A stretch of 45,007 nucleotides of DNA from Saccoglossus kowalevskii (lineage: Eukaryota; Hemichordata; Enteropneusta; Harrimaniidae), in NCBI RefSeq assembly GCF_000003605.2, contig NW_003110728.1:1-45007 (forward strand), given 5' to 3'. Positions 25,117 to 37,920 of the stretch are shown piece by piece. Position numbers and translations under genes: made by a program. Under the pieces are notes generated by a model. That model searched no databases, was not told the origin of the DNA, and worked only from the letters and a program-made list of their open reading frames with translations. Positions within the stretch are counted from its first letter, which is position 1. Each line of letters begins with the position of its first letter.

Positions 25117-26913
25117 GGATAACAGCTCATTGTTGAAATGGAGTTTACACATTCACTCTAGTGTGACCGGGGATAACAGCTCATTGTTGAAATGGAGTTT
25201 ACACATTCACTCTAGTTTGACCGGGATAACAGCTCATTGTTGAAATGGAGTTTACACATTCACTCTAGTTTGACCGGGGATAACAGCTCATTGTTGAAAT
25301 GGGGTTTACACATTCACTCTAGTTTGACCGGGATAACAGCTCATTGTTGAAATGGAGTTTACACATTCACTCTAGTTTGACCGGGGATAACAGCTCATTG
25401 TTGAAATGGAGTTTACACATTCACTCTAGTTTGACCGGGGATAACAGCTTATTGTTGAAATGGAGTTTACACATTCACTCTAGTTTGACCGGAGATAACA
25501 GCTCATTGTTGAAATGGAGTTTACACATTCACTCTAGTGTGACCGGGGATAACAGCTCATTGTTGAAATGGAGTTTACACATTCCCTCTAGTTTGACCGG
25601 GGATAACAGCTCATTGTTGAAATGGAGTTTACACATTCACTCTAGTGTGACCGGGGATAACAGCTCATTGTTGAAATGGAGTTTACACATTCACTCTAGT
25701 TTGACCGGGGATAACAGCTCATTGTTGAAATGGAGTTTACACATTCACTCTAGTTTGACCGGGGATAACAGCTCATTGTTGAAATGGAGTTTACACATTC
25801 ACTCTAGTTTGACCGGGATAACAGCTCATTGTTGAAATGGAGTTTACACATTCACTCTAGTTTGACCGGGGATAACAGCTCATTGTTGAAATGGAGTTTA
25901 CACATTCACTCTAGTTTGACCGGGGATAACAGCTCATTGTTGAAATGGAGTTTACACATTCACTCTAGTTTGACCGGGGATAACAGCTCATTGTTGAAAT
26001 GGAGTTTACACATTCACTCTAGTTTGACCGGGATAACAGCTCATTGTTGAAATGGAGTTTACACATTCACTCTAGTTTGACCGGGATAACAGCTCATTGT
26101 TGAAATGGAGTTTACACATTCACTCTAGTTTGACCGGGGATAACAGCTCATTGTTGAAATGGAGTTTACACATTCACTCTAGTTTGACCGGGGATAACAG
26201 CTCATTGTTGAAATGGAGTTTACACATTCACTCTAGTTTGACCGGGGATAACAGCTCATTGTTGAAATGGAGTTTACACATTCACTCTAGTTTGACCGGG
26301 GATAACAGCTCATTGTTGAAATGGAGTTTACACATTCCCTCTAGTTTGACCGGGGATAACAGCTCATTGTTGAAATGGAGTTTACACATTCACTCTAGTG
26401 TGACCGGGGATAACAACTCATTGTTGAAATGGAGTTTACACATTCACTCTAGTTTGACCGGGGATAACAGCTCATTGTTGAAATGGAGTTTACACATTCA
26501 CTCTAGTTTGACCGGGGATAACAGCTCATTGTTGAAATGGAGTTTACACATTCACTCTAGTTTGACCGGGGATAACAGCTCATTGTTGAAATGGAGTTTA
26601 CACATTCACTCTAGTTTGACCCGGGGATAACAGCTCATTGTTGAAATGGAGTTTACACATTCACTCTAGTTTGACCGGGGATAACAGCTCATTGTTGAAA
26701 TGGAGTTTACACATTCACTCTAGTTTGACCGGGGATAACAGCTCATTGTTGAAATGGGGTTTACACATTCACTCTAGTTTGACCGGGGATAACAGCTCAT
26801 TGTTGAAATGGGGTTTACACATTCACTCTAGTTTGACCGGGGATTACAGCTCATTGTTGAAATGGAGTTTACACATTCACTCTAGTTTGACCGGGATAAC
26901 AGCTCATTGTTGA
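25117..26913. repeat. CATTCCC triad block and long 54-bp runs without G tracts
   Basis: A full triad has CATTCCC at 25580-25585, preceded by an AGCTTATTG unit near 25448 that links it to HOR-D. A second CATTCCC at 26332-26337 lacks the usual GTGTGACC unit before it. GACCCGGGG (one extra C near 26620) and GATAACAACTC (near 26413) are private variants. The block ends with two TGGGGTTT units and GATTACAGC before HOR-D resumes. Confidence 0.87.
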
Positions 26914-27730
26914 AATGGAGTTTACACATTCACTCTAGTTTGACCGGGGATAACAGCTCATTGTTGAAATGGAGTTTACACATTCACTCTAGTTTGACCG
27001 GGATAACAGCTCATTGTTGAAATGGGGTTTACACATTCACTCTAGTTTGACCGGGATAACAGCTCATTGTTGAAATGGAGTTTACACATTCACTCTAGTT
27101 TGACCGGGATAACAGCTCATTGTTGAAATGGAGTTTACACATTCACTCTAGTTTGACGGGGATAACAGCTCATTGTTGAAATGGAGTTTACACATTCACT
27201 CTAGTTTGACCGGGATAACAGCTCATTGTTGAAATGGAGTTTACACATTCACTCTAGTTTGACCGGGGATAACAGCTCATTGTTGAAATGGGGTTTACAC
27301 ATTCACTCTAGTTTGACCGGGATAACAGCTCATTGTTGAAATGGAGTTTACACATTCACTCTAGTTTGACCGGGATAACAGCTCATTGTTGAAATGGAGT
27401 TTACACATTCACTCTAGTTTGACCGGGGATAACAGCTCATTGTTGAAATGGAGTTTACACATTCACTCTAGTTTGACCGGGATAACAGCTCATTGTTGAA
27501 ATGGAGTTTACACATTCACTCTAGTTTGACCGGGATAACAGCTCATTGTTGAAATGGGGTTTACACATTCACTCTAGTTTGACCGGAGATAACAGCTCAT
27601 TGTTGAAATGGAGTTTACACATTCACTCTAGTTTGACCGGGGATAACAGCTCATTGTTGAAATGGGGTTTACACATTTCACTCTGGTTTGACCGGGGATA
27701 ACAGCTCATTGTTGAAATGGAGTTTACACA
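26914..27730. repeat. Higher-order repeat D, second location
   Basis: A 53-bp-rich set with a GACGGGG junction near 27157 and repeated TGGGGTTT units resembles 21477-21890 and 22493-22960. It runs into a partial GGTTTGACC module, with CTCTGGTTTG near 27684 carrying an extra T in CATTTCAC at 27675. Confidence 0.83.
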
Positions 27731-28896
27731 TTCACTCTAGTTTGACCGGGGATAACAGCTCATCTGTTGAAATGGAGTTTACACATTCACTCTAGTTTGA
27801 CCGGGGATAACAGCTCATTGTTGAAATGGAGTTTACACATTCACTCTAGTTTGACCGGGATAACAGCTCATTGTTGAAATGGGGTTTACACATTCACTCT
27901 AGTTTGACCAGGGGGGGGGGGAAATAACAGCTCATTGTTGAAATGGAGTTTACACATTCACTCTAGTTTGACCGGGGGGGGGGTAACAGCTCATTGTTGA
28001 AATGGAGTTTACACATTCACTCTAGTTTGACCGGGATAACAGCTCATTGTTGAAATGGAGTTTACACATTCACTCTAGTTTGACCGGGGATAACAGCTCA
28101 TTCTTGAAATGGGGTTTACACATTCACTCTAGTTTGACCGGGGATAACAGCTCATTGTTGAAATGGAGTTTACACATTCACTCTAGTTTGACCGGGATAA
28201 CAGCTCGTTGTTGAAATGGAGTTTACACATTCACTCTAGTTTGACCGGGGATAACAGCTCATTGTTGAAATGGAGTTTACACATTCACTCTAGTTTGACC
28301 GGGGATAACAGCTCATTGTTGAAATGGAGTTTACACATTCACTCTAGTTTGACCGGGATAATTGTTGAAATGGGGTTTACACATTCACTCTAGTTTGACC
28401 GGGGGGGGGGGAATAACAGCTCATTGTTGAAATGGAGTTTACACATTCACTCTAGTTTGACCGGGGGGGGATAACAGCTCATTGTTGAAATGGAGTTTAC
28501 ACATTCACTCTAGTTTGACCGGGATAACAGCTCATTGTTGAAATGGAGTTTACACATTCACTCTAGTTTGACCGGGGATAACAGCTCATTCTTGAAATGG
28601 GGTTTACACATTCACTCTAGTTTGACCGGGGATAACAGCTCATTGTTGAAATGGAGTTTACACATTCACTCTAGTTTGACCGGGATAACAGCTCATTGTT
28701 GAAATGGAGTTTACACATTCACTCTAGTTTGACCGGGGATAACAGCTCATTGTTGAAATGGAGTTTACACATTCACTCTAGTTTGACCGGGGATAACAGC
28801 TCATTGTTGAAATGGAGTTTACACATTCACTCTAGTTTGACCGGGGATAACAGCTCATTGTTGAAATGGAGTTTACACATTCACTCTAGTTTGACC
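27731..28896. repeat. 490-bp double-couple module, copy 3
   Basis: The GACCA couple is 27911-27921 and 27974-27983; CATTCTTG/TGGGG C at 28103; CTCGTTG near 28206; 46-mer at 28355; second couple 28401-28411 and 28463-28470; CATTCTTG/TGGGG C at 28591. Offset to the module at 24143-24338 is 4,063 bp. An extra C in CATCTGTTG lies near 27764. Confidence 0.9.
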
Positions 28897-30322
28897 GGGA
28901 TAATTGTTGAAATGGAGTTTACACATTCACTCTAGTTTGACCGGGATAACAGCTCATTGTTGAAATGGAGTTTACACATTCACTCTAGTTTGACCGGGGA
29001 TAACAGCTCATTGTTGAAATGGAGTTTACACATTCACTCTAGTTTGACCGGGGATAACAGCTCATTGTTGAAATGGAGTTTACACATTCACTCTAGTTTG
29101 ACCGGGGATAACAGCTCATTGTTGAAATGGAGTTTACACATTCACTCTAGTTTGACCGGGGATAACAGCTCATTGTTGAAATGGAGTTTACACATTCACT
29201 CTAGTTTGACCGGGGATAACAGCTCATTGTTGAAATGGAGTTTACACATTCACTCTAGTTTGACCTGGGGGGGGGGATAACAGCTCATTGTTGAAATGGA
29301 GTTTACACATTCACTCTAGTTTGACCGGGGGGGGGGATAACAGCTCATTGTTGAAATGGGGTTTACACATTCACTCTAGTTTGACCGGGGATAACAGCTC
29401 ATTGTTGAAATGGAGTTTACACATTCACTCTAGTTTGACGGGGATAACAGCTCATTGTTGAAATGGGGTTTACACATTCACTCTAGTTTGACCGGGATAA
29501 CAGCTCATTGTTGAAATGGAGTTTACACATTCACTCTAGTTTGACCGGGGATAACAGCTCATTGTTGAAATGGAGTTTACACATTCACTCTAGTTTGACC
29601 GGGGATAACAGCTCATTGTTGAAACGGAGTTTACACATTCACTCTAGTTTGACCGGGGATAACAGCTCATTGTTGAAATGGAGTTTACACATTCACTCTA
29701 GTTCGACCGGGATAACAGCTCATTGTTGAAATGGGGTTTACACATTCACTCTAGTTTGACCAGGGGGGGGGATAACAGCTCATTGTTGAAATGGAGTTTA
29801 CACATTCACTCTAGTTTGACCGGGGGGGGATAACAGCTCATTGTTGAAATGGAGTTTACACATTCACTCTAGTTTGACCGGGATAACAGCTCATTGTTGA
29901 AATGGAGTTTACACATTCACTCTAGTTTGACCGGGGATAACAGCTCATTGTTGAAATGGAGTTTACACATTCACTCTAGTTTGACCGGGGATAACAGCTC
30001 ATTCTTGAAATGGGGTTTACACATTCACTCTAGTTTGACCGGGGATAACAGCTCATTGTTGAAATGGAGTTTACACATTCACTCTAGTTTGACCGGGATA
30101 ACAGCTCATTGTTGAAATGGAGTTTACACATTCACTCTAGTTTGACCGGGGATAACAGCTCATTGTTGAAATGGGGTTTACACATTCACTCTAGTTTGAC
30201 TGGGATAACAGCTCATTGTTGAAATGGAGTTTACACATTCACTCTAGTTTGACCGGGGATAACAGCTCATTGTTGAAATGGAGTTTACACATTCACTCTA
30301 GTTTGACCGGGATAACAGCTCA
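28897..30322. repeat. Higher-order repeat A, copy 3
   Basis: It runs 46-mer at 28897, 53-bp unit, six 54-bp units, GACCT couple 29267-29276 and 29327-29336, TGGGGTTT, GACGGGG junction, AAACGG near 29623, GACCA couple 29763-29771 and 29822-29829, CATTCTTG/TGGGG (C at 30004) and GACTGGG near 30199. It is the same order as 3391-4813, with G-tract lengths differing at nearly every tract. A TTCGACC variant near 29702 is private to this HOR-A copy. Confidence 0.92.
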
Positions 30323-31010
30323 TTGTTGAAATGGAGTTTACACATTCACTCTAGTTTGACCGGGGATAACAGCTCATTGTTGAAATGGAGTTTACACATT
30401 CACTCTAGTTTGACCGGAGATAACAGCTCATTGTTGAAATGGAGTTTACACATTCACTCTAGTGTGACCGGGGATAACAGCTCATTGTTGAAATGGAGTT
30501 TACACATTCCCTCTAGTTTGACCGGGGATAACAGCTCATTGTTGAAATGGAGTTTACACATTCACTCTAGTGTGACCGGGGATAACAGCTCATTGTTGAA
30601 ATGGAGTTTACACATTCACTCTAGTTTGACCGGGGATAACAGCTCATTGTTGAAATGGAGTTTACACATTCACTCTAGTTTGACCGGGGATAACAGCTCA
30701 TTGTTGAAATGGAGTTTACACATTCACTCATGTTTGACCGGGATAACAGCTCATTTTTGAAATGGAGTTTACACATTCACTCTAGTTTGACCGGGGATAA
30801 CAGCTCATTGTTGAAATGGAGTTTACACATTCACTCTAGTTTGACCGGGGATAACAGCTCATTGTTGAAATGGAGTTTACACATTCACTCTAGTTTGACC
30901 GGGGATAACAGCTCATTGTTGAAATGGAGTTTACACATTCACTCTAGTTTGACCGGGATAACAGCTCATTGTTGAAATGGAGTTTACACATTCACTCTAG
31001 TTTGACCGGG
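30323..31010. repeat. CATTCCC triad block
   Basis: GACCGGAGAT, GTGTGACC, CATTCCC (30505-30510) and GTGTGACC occur in order, continuing the parallel with 4814 onward (offset 25,509 bp). The AAATGAAG unit is replaced by ordinary units, with private CTCATGTTTG (near 30728) and CATTTTTG (near 30755) variants. Confidence 0.88.
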
Positions 31011-32003
31011 ATAACAGCTCATTGTTGAAATGGAGTTTACACATTCACTCTAGTTTGACCGGGGATAACAGCTCATTGTTGAAATGGAGTTTACACATTC
31101 ACTCTAGTTTGACCGGGGATAACAGCTCATTGTTGAAATTTAGTTTACACATTCACTCTAGTTTGACCGGGATAACAGCTCATTGTTGAAATGGGGTTTA
31201 CACATTCACTCTAGTTTGACCAGGGGGGGGGGAAATAACAGCTCATTGTTGAAATGGAGTTTACACATTCACTCTAGTTTGACCGGGGGGGGGGTAACAG
31301 CTCATTGTTGAAATGGAGTTTACACATTCACTCTAGTTTGACCGGGATAACAGCTCATTGTTGAAATGGAGTTTACACATTCACTCTAGTTTGACCGGGG
31401 ATAACAGCTCATTCTTGAAATGGGGTTTACACATTCACTCTAGTTTGACCGGGGATAACAGCTCATTGTTGAAATGGAGTTTACACATTCACTCTAGTTT
31501 GACCGGGATAACAGCTCATTGTTGAAATGGAGTTTACACATTCACTCTAGTTTGACCGGGGATAACAGCTCATTGTTGAAATGGAGTTTACACATTCACT
31601 CTAGTTTGACCGGGGATAACAGCTCATTGTTGAAATGGAGTTTACACATTCACTCTAGTTTGACCGGGGATAACAGCTCATTGTTTAAATGGAGTTTACA
31701 CATTCACTCTAGTTTGACCGGGGATAACAGCTCATTGTTGAAATGGAGTTTACACATTCACTCTAGTTTGACCGGGGATAACAGCTCATTGTTGAAATGG
31801 AGTTTACACATTCACTCTAGTTTGACAGGAGATAACAGCTCATTGTTGAAATGGAGTTTACACATTCACTCTAGTGTGACCGGGGATAACAGCTCATTGT
31901 TGAAATGGAGTTTACACATTCACTCTAGTTTGACCGGGGATAACAGCTCATTGTTGAAATGGAGTTTACACATTCACTCTAGTTTGACCGGGATAACAGC
32001 TCA
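31011..32003. repeat. GACCA couple, CATTCTTG unit and GTTTAAATGG block
   Basis: A GAAATTTAG variant near 31138 precedes a couple at 31223-31232 and 31285-31294 and a CATTCTTG/TGGGG unit (C at 31414). A GTTTAAATGG unit near 31685 and a GACAGGAGAT junction near 31823 match 14935 and 15073 at an offset of 16,750 bp. Here the GTGTGACC unit is followed by an ordinary unit instead of CATTCCC. Confidence 0.87.
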
Positions 32004-33258
32004 TTGTTGAAATGGGGTTTACACATTCACTCTAGTTTGACCAGGGGGGGGGGGAATATGAGCTCATTGTTGAAATGGAGTTTACACATTCACTCTAGTT
32101 TGACCGGGGATAACAGCTCATTGTTGAAATGGAGTTTACACATTCACTCTAGTGTGACCGGGGATAACAGCTCATTGTTGAAATGGAGTTTACACATTCC
32201 CTCTAGTTTGACCGGGGATAACAGCTCATTGTTGAAATGGAGTTTACACATTCACTCTAGTGTGACCGGGGATAACAGCTCATTGTTGAAATGGAGTTTA
32301 CACATTCACTCTAGTTTGACCGGGGATAACAGCTCATTGTTGAAATGGAGTTTACACATTCACTCTAGTTTGACCGGGGATAACAGCTCATTGTTGAAAT
32401 GGAGTTTACACATTCACTCTAGTTTGACCGGAGATAACAGCTCATTGTTGAAATGGAGTTTACACATTCACTCTAGTGTGACCGGGGATAACAGCTCATT
32501 GTTGAAATGGAGTTTACACATTCCCTCTAGTTTGACCGGGGATAACAGCTCATTGTTGAAATGGAGTTTACACATTCACTCTAGTGTGACCGGGGATAAC
32601 AGCTCATTGTTGAAATGGAGTTTACACATTCACTCTAGTTTGACCGGGGATAACAGCTCATTGTTGAAATGGAGTTTACACATTCACTCTAGTTTGACCG
32701 GGGATAACAGCTCATTGTTGAAATGGAGTTTACACATTCACTCTAGTTTGACCGGGATAACAGCTCATTGTTGAAATGGAGTTTACACATTCACTCTAGT
32801 TTGACCGGGGATAACAGCTCATTGTTGAAATGGAGTTTACACATTCACTCTAGTTTGACCGGGGATAACAGCTCATTGTTGAAATGGAGTTTACACATTC
32901 ACTCTAGTTTGACCGGGGATAACAGCTCATTGTTGAAATGGAGTTTACACATTCACTCTAGTTTGACCGGGATAACAGCTCATTGTTGAAATGGAGTTTA
33001 CACATTCACTCTAGTTTGACCGGGGATAACAGCTCATTGTTGAAATGGAGTTTACACATTCACTCTAGTTTGACCGGGGATAACAGCTCATTGTTGAAAT
33101 GGAGTTTACACATTCACTCTAGTGTGACCGGGGATAACAGCTCATTGTTGAAATGGAGTTTACACATTCCCTCTAGTTTGACCGGGGATAACAGCTCATT
33201 GTTGAAATGGAGTTTACACATTCACTCTAGTTTGACCGGGATAACAGCTCATTGTTGA
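32004..33258. repeat. Single GACCA G tract and doubled CATTCCC triad, 324-bp spacing
   Basis: An 11-G tract at 32044-32054 is the only GACCA-type tract without a second tract in the next junction. Its following unit starts AATATGAGCTC, a form seen nowhere else in the window. Two full triads have CATTCCC at 32195 and 32519, and a third CATTCCC lies at 33165. The arrangement parallels 17788-18603 minus one monomer. Confidence 0.88.
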
Positions 33259-34040
33259 AATGGGTGTTTACACATTCAGTCTAGTTTGACCGGGATAACA
33301 GCTCATTGTTGAAATGGGGTTTACACATTCACTCTAGTTTGACCGGAGATAACAGCTCATTGTTGAAATGGAGTTTACACATTCACTCTAGTTTGACCGG
33401 GGATAACAGCTCATTGTTGAAATGGAGTTTACACATTCACTCTAGTTTGACCAGGGATAACAGCTCATTGTTGAAATGGAGTTTACACATTCACTCTAGT
33501 TTGACAGGATAACAGCTCATTGCTGAAATGGAGTTTACACATTCACTCTAGTTTGACCGGGGATAACAGCTCATTGTTGAAATGGAGTTTACACATTCAC
33601 TCTAGTTTGACCGGGATAACAGCTCATTGTTGAAATGGAGTTTACACATTCACTCTAGTTTGACCGGGGATAACAGCTCATTGTTGAAATGGAGTTTACA
33701 CATTCACTCTAGTTTGACCGGGATAACAGCTCATTGTTGAAATGGGGTTTACACATTCACTCTAGTTTGACCGGAGATAACAGCTCATTGTTGAAATGGA
33801 GTTTACACATTCACTCTAGTTTGACCGGGGATAACAGCTCATTGTTGAAATGGAGTTTACACATTCACTCTAGTTTGACCGGGGATAACAGCTCATTGTT
33901 GAAATGGAGTTTACACATTCACTCTAGTTTGATGGGGATAACAGCTCATTGCTGAAATGGAGTTTACACATTCACTCTAGTTTGACCGGGGATAACAGCT
34001 CATTGTTGAAATGGAGTTTACACATTCACTCTAGTTTGAC
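33259..34040. repeat. CAGTCTAG marker block, copy 2
   Basis: CATTCAGTCTAG (33274-33285), GACCGGAGAT, GACCAGGGAT and GACAGGATAAC with CATTGCTG (near 33523) repeat 8550-8830. A private GGGTGTTT insertion lies near 33263. A further CATTGCTG near 33952 follows a GATGGGG junction, showing that this rare variant itself spread locally. Confidence 0.88.
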
Positions 34041-35270
34041 GGGGGGGGGGGGGGTAACAGCTCATTGTTGAAATGGAGTTTACACATTCACTCTAGTTTG
34101 ACCGGGGGGGATAACAGCTCATTGTTGAAATGGGGTTTACACATTCACTCTAGTTTGACCGGGGATAACAGCTCATTGTTGAAATGGAGTTTACACATTC
34201 ACTCTAGTTTGACGGGGATAACAGCTCATTGTTGAAATGGGGTTTACACATTCACTCTAGTTTGACCGGGATAACAGCTCATTGTTGAAATGGAGTTTAC
34301 ACATTCACTCTAGTTTGACCGGGGATAACAGCTCATTGTTGAAATGGAGTTTACACATTCACTCTAGTTTGACCGGGGATAACAGCTCATTGTTGAAATG
34401 GAGTTTACACATTCACTCTAGTTTGACCGGGATAACAGCTCATTGTTGAAATGGGGTTTACACATTCACTCTAGTTTGACCGGGGATAACAGCTCATTGT
34501 TGAAATGGAGTTTACACATTCACTCTAGTTTGACCGGGGATAACAGCTCATTGTTGAAATGGAGTTTACACATTCACTCTAGTTTGACCGGGATAACAGC
34601 TCATTGTTGAAATGGGGTTTACACATTCACTCTAGTTTGACCAGGGATAACAGCTCATTGTTGAAATGGAGTTTACACATTCACTCTAGTTTGACCGGGG
34701 GATAACAGCTCATTGTTGAAATGGAGTTTACACATTCACTCTAGTTTGACCGGGGATAACAGCTCTATGTTGAAATGGAGTTTACACATTCACTCTAGTT
34801 TGACCGGGATAACAGCTCATTGTTGAAATGGAGTTTACACATTCACTCTAGTTTGACGGGGGGGGGGGGTAACAGCTCATTGTTGAAATGGAGTTTACAC
34901 ATTCACTCTAGTTTGACCGGGGGGGGGGATAACAGCTCATTGTTGAAATGGGGTTTACACATTCACTCTAGTTTGACCGGGGATAACAGCTCATTGTTGA
35001 AATGGAGTTTACACATTCACTCTAGTTTGACGGGGATAACAGCTCATTGTTGAAATGGGGTTTACACATTCACTCTAGTTTGACCGGGATAACAGCTCAT
35101 TGTTGAAATGGAGTTTACACATTCACTCTAGTTTGACCGGGGATAACAGCTCATTGTTGAAATGGAGTTTACACATTCACTCTAGTTTGACCGGGGATAA
35201 CAGCTCATTGTTGAAATGGAGTTTACACATTCACTCTAGTTTGACCGGGGATAACAGCTCATTGTTGAAA
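34041..35270. repeat. Two GAC-type G couples, copies 2 and 3
   Basis: Couples lie at 34041-34054 (14 G) and 34104-34110 (7 G), and at 34858-34869 (12 G) and 34919-34928 (10 G). Each is followed by TGGGGTTT, GACGGGG and TGGGGTTT units, as at 7117 and 39361. The only 5-G junction noticed in the window is at 34697-34701. AGCTCTATG near 34763 is shared with 3012. Confidence 0.88.
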
Positions 35271-36240
35271 TGAAGTTTACACATTCACTCTAGTTTGACC
35301 GGGGATAACAGCTCATTGTTGAAATGGAGTTTACACATTCACTCTAGTTTGACCGGAGATAACAGCTCATTGTTGAAATGGAGTTTACACATTCACTCTA
35401 GTGTGACCGGGGATAACAGCTCATTGTTGAAATGGAGTTTACACATTCCCTCTAGTTTGACCGGGGATAACAGCTCATTGTTGAAATGGAGTTTACACAT
35501 TCACTCTAGTGTGACCGGGGATAACAGCTCATTGTTGAAATGGAGTTTACACATTCACTCTAGTTTGACCGGGGATAACAGCTCATTGTTGAAATGGAGT
35601 TTACACATTCACTCTAGTTTGACCGGAGATAACAGCTCATTGTTGAAATGGAGTTTACACATTCACTCTAGTGTGACCGGGGATAACAGCTCATTGTTGA
35701 AATGGAGTTTACACATTCCCTCTAGTTTGACCGGGGATAACAGCTCATTGTTGAAATGGAGTTTACACATTCACTCTAGTTTGACCGGAGATAACAGCTC
35801 ATTGTTGAAATGGGGTTTACACATTCACTCTAGTTTGACCGGGATAACAGCTCATTGTTGAAATGGAGTTTACACATTCACTCTAGTGTGACCGGGGATA
35901 ACAGCTCATTGTTGAAATGGAGTTTACACATTCACTCTAGTTTGACCGGGGATAACAGCTCATTGTTGAAATGGAGTTTACACATTCACTCTAGTTTGAC
36001 CGGAGATAACAGCTCATTGTTGAAATGGAGTTTACACATTCACTCTAGTGTGACCGGGGATAACAGCTCATTGTTGAAATGGAGTTTACACATTCCCTCT
36101 AGTTTGACCGGGGATAACAGCTCATTGTTGAAATGGAGTTTACACATTCACTCTAGTTTGACCGGAGATAACAGCTCATTGTTGAAATGGAGTTTACACA
36201 TTCACTCTAGTTTGACCGGGATAACAGCTCATTGTTGAAA
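35271..36240. repeat. Tripled CATTCCC unit block
   Basis: CATTCCC units at 35444, 35714 and 36091 are spaced 270 and 377 bp. Each is preceded by GACCGGAGAT and GTGTGACC units. The block follows an AAATGAAG unit (TGA at 35271-35273) and repeats 10031-10597, with one further triad added. Confidence 0.9.
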
Positions 36241-36836
36241 TGGAGTTTACACATTCACTCTAGTTTGACCGGGATAACAGCTCATTGTTGAAATGGAGTT
36301 TACACATTCACTCTAGTTTGACCGGGGATAACAGCTCATTGTTGAAATGGAGTTTACACATTCACTCTAGTTTGACCGGGGATAACAGCTCATTGTTGAA
36401 ATGGAGTTTACACATTCACTCTAGTTTGACCGGGATAACAGCTCATTGTTGAAATGGGGTTTACACATTCACTCTAGTTTGACAAGGGGGGGGGGGAATA
36501 ACAGCTCATTGTTGAAATGGAGTTTACACATTCACTCTAGTTTGACCGGGGGGGGGGGGTAAACAGCTCATTGTTGAATGGAGTTTACACATTCACTCTA
36601 GTTTGACCGGGATAACAGCTCATTGTTGAAATGGAGTTTACACATTCACTCTAGTTTGACCGGGGATAACAGCTCATTGTTGAAATGGGGTTTACACATT
36701 CACTCTAGTTTGACCGGGATAACAGCTCATTGTTGAAATGGAGTTTACACATTCACTCTAGTTTGACCGGGGATAACAGCTCATTGTTGAAATGGAGTTT
36801 ACACATTCACTCTAGTTTGACCGGGATAACAGCTCA
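36241..36836. repeat. GACAA-type couple and flanking units
   Basis: The couple is 36486-36496 (11 G, after GACAA) and 36548-36559 (12 G). The unit after it has TAAACAGC (one A gained) and TTGAATGG (one A lost), a form close to that at 5721-5740. GACAA is the rarer form of the GACCA class, seen also at 3215 and 24832. Confidence 0.87.
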
Positions 36837-37920
36837 TTGTTGAAATGGAGTTTACACATTCACTCTAGTTTGACCGGGGATAACAGCTCATTGTTGAAAT
36901 GGAGTTTACACATTCACTCTAGTTTGACCGGAGATAACAGCTCATTGTTGAAATGGAGTTTACACATTCACTCTAGTGTGACCGGGGATAACAGCTCATT
37001 GTTGAAATGGAGTTTACACATTCCCTCTAGTTTGACCGGGGATAACAGCTCATTGTTGAAATGGAGTTTACACATTCACTCTAGTGTGACCGGGGATAAC
37101 AGCTCATTGTTGAAATGGAGTTTACACATTCACTCTAGTTTGACCGGGGATAACAGCTCATTGTTGAAATGGAGTTTACACATTCACTCTAGTTTGACCG
37201 GGGATAACAGCTCATTGTTGAAATGGAGTTTACACATTCACTCTAGTTTGACCGGGGATAACAGCTCATTGTTGAAATGAAGTTTACACATTCACTCTAG
37301 TTTGACCGGGGATAACAGCTCATTGTTGAAATGGAGTTTACACATTCACTCTAGTGTGACCGGGGATAACAGCTCATTGTTGAAATGGAGTTTACACATT
37401 CACTCTAGTTTGACCGGGGATAACAGCTCATTGTTGAAATGGAGTTTACACATTCACTCTAGTTTGACCGGGGATAACAGCTCATTGTTGAAATGGAGTT
37501 TACACATTCACTCTAGTTTGACCGGGATAACAGCTCATTGTTGAAATGGAGTTTACACATTCACTCTAGTTTGACCGGGATAACAGCTCATTGTTGAAAT
37601 GGAGTTTACACATTCACTCTAGTTTGACCGGGGATAACAGCTCATTGTTGAAATGGAGTTTACACATTCACTCTAGTTTGACCGGGGGGGGGGGGGATAA
37701 CAGCTCATTGTTGAAATGGAGTTTACACATTCACTCTAGTTTGACCGGGATAACAGCTCATTGTTGAAATGGAGTTTACACATTCACTCTAGTTTGACAG
37801 GGGATAACAGCTCATTGTTGAAATGGGGTTTACACATTCACTTTAGTTTGACCGGGGATAACAGCTCATTGTTGAAATGGAGTTTACACATTCACTCTAG
37901 TTTGACCGGGATAACAGCTC
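36837..37920. repeat. Higher-order repeat C, copy 4
   Basis: Triad (CATTCCC at 37019), AAATGAAG (TGA at 37278-37280), GTGTGACC, ordinary units, two 53-bp units, a single 13-G tract (37684-37696), GACAGGGG near 37797 and TGGGGTTT occur in the same order as 4814-5660 plus 9494-9660. Offsets are 32,023 bp to the first and 28,190 bp to the second. A CTTTAG variant lies near 37842. Confidence 0.91.

Noticed and set aside
24906-25136. Diverged patch as an inserted mobile element or gene fragment
   Set aside because: It keeps the monomer period and is alignable to the consensus along its full length, with no target-site duplication or foreign sequence.
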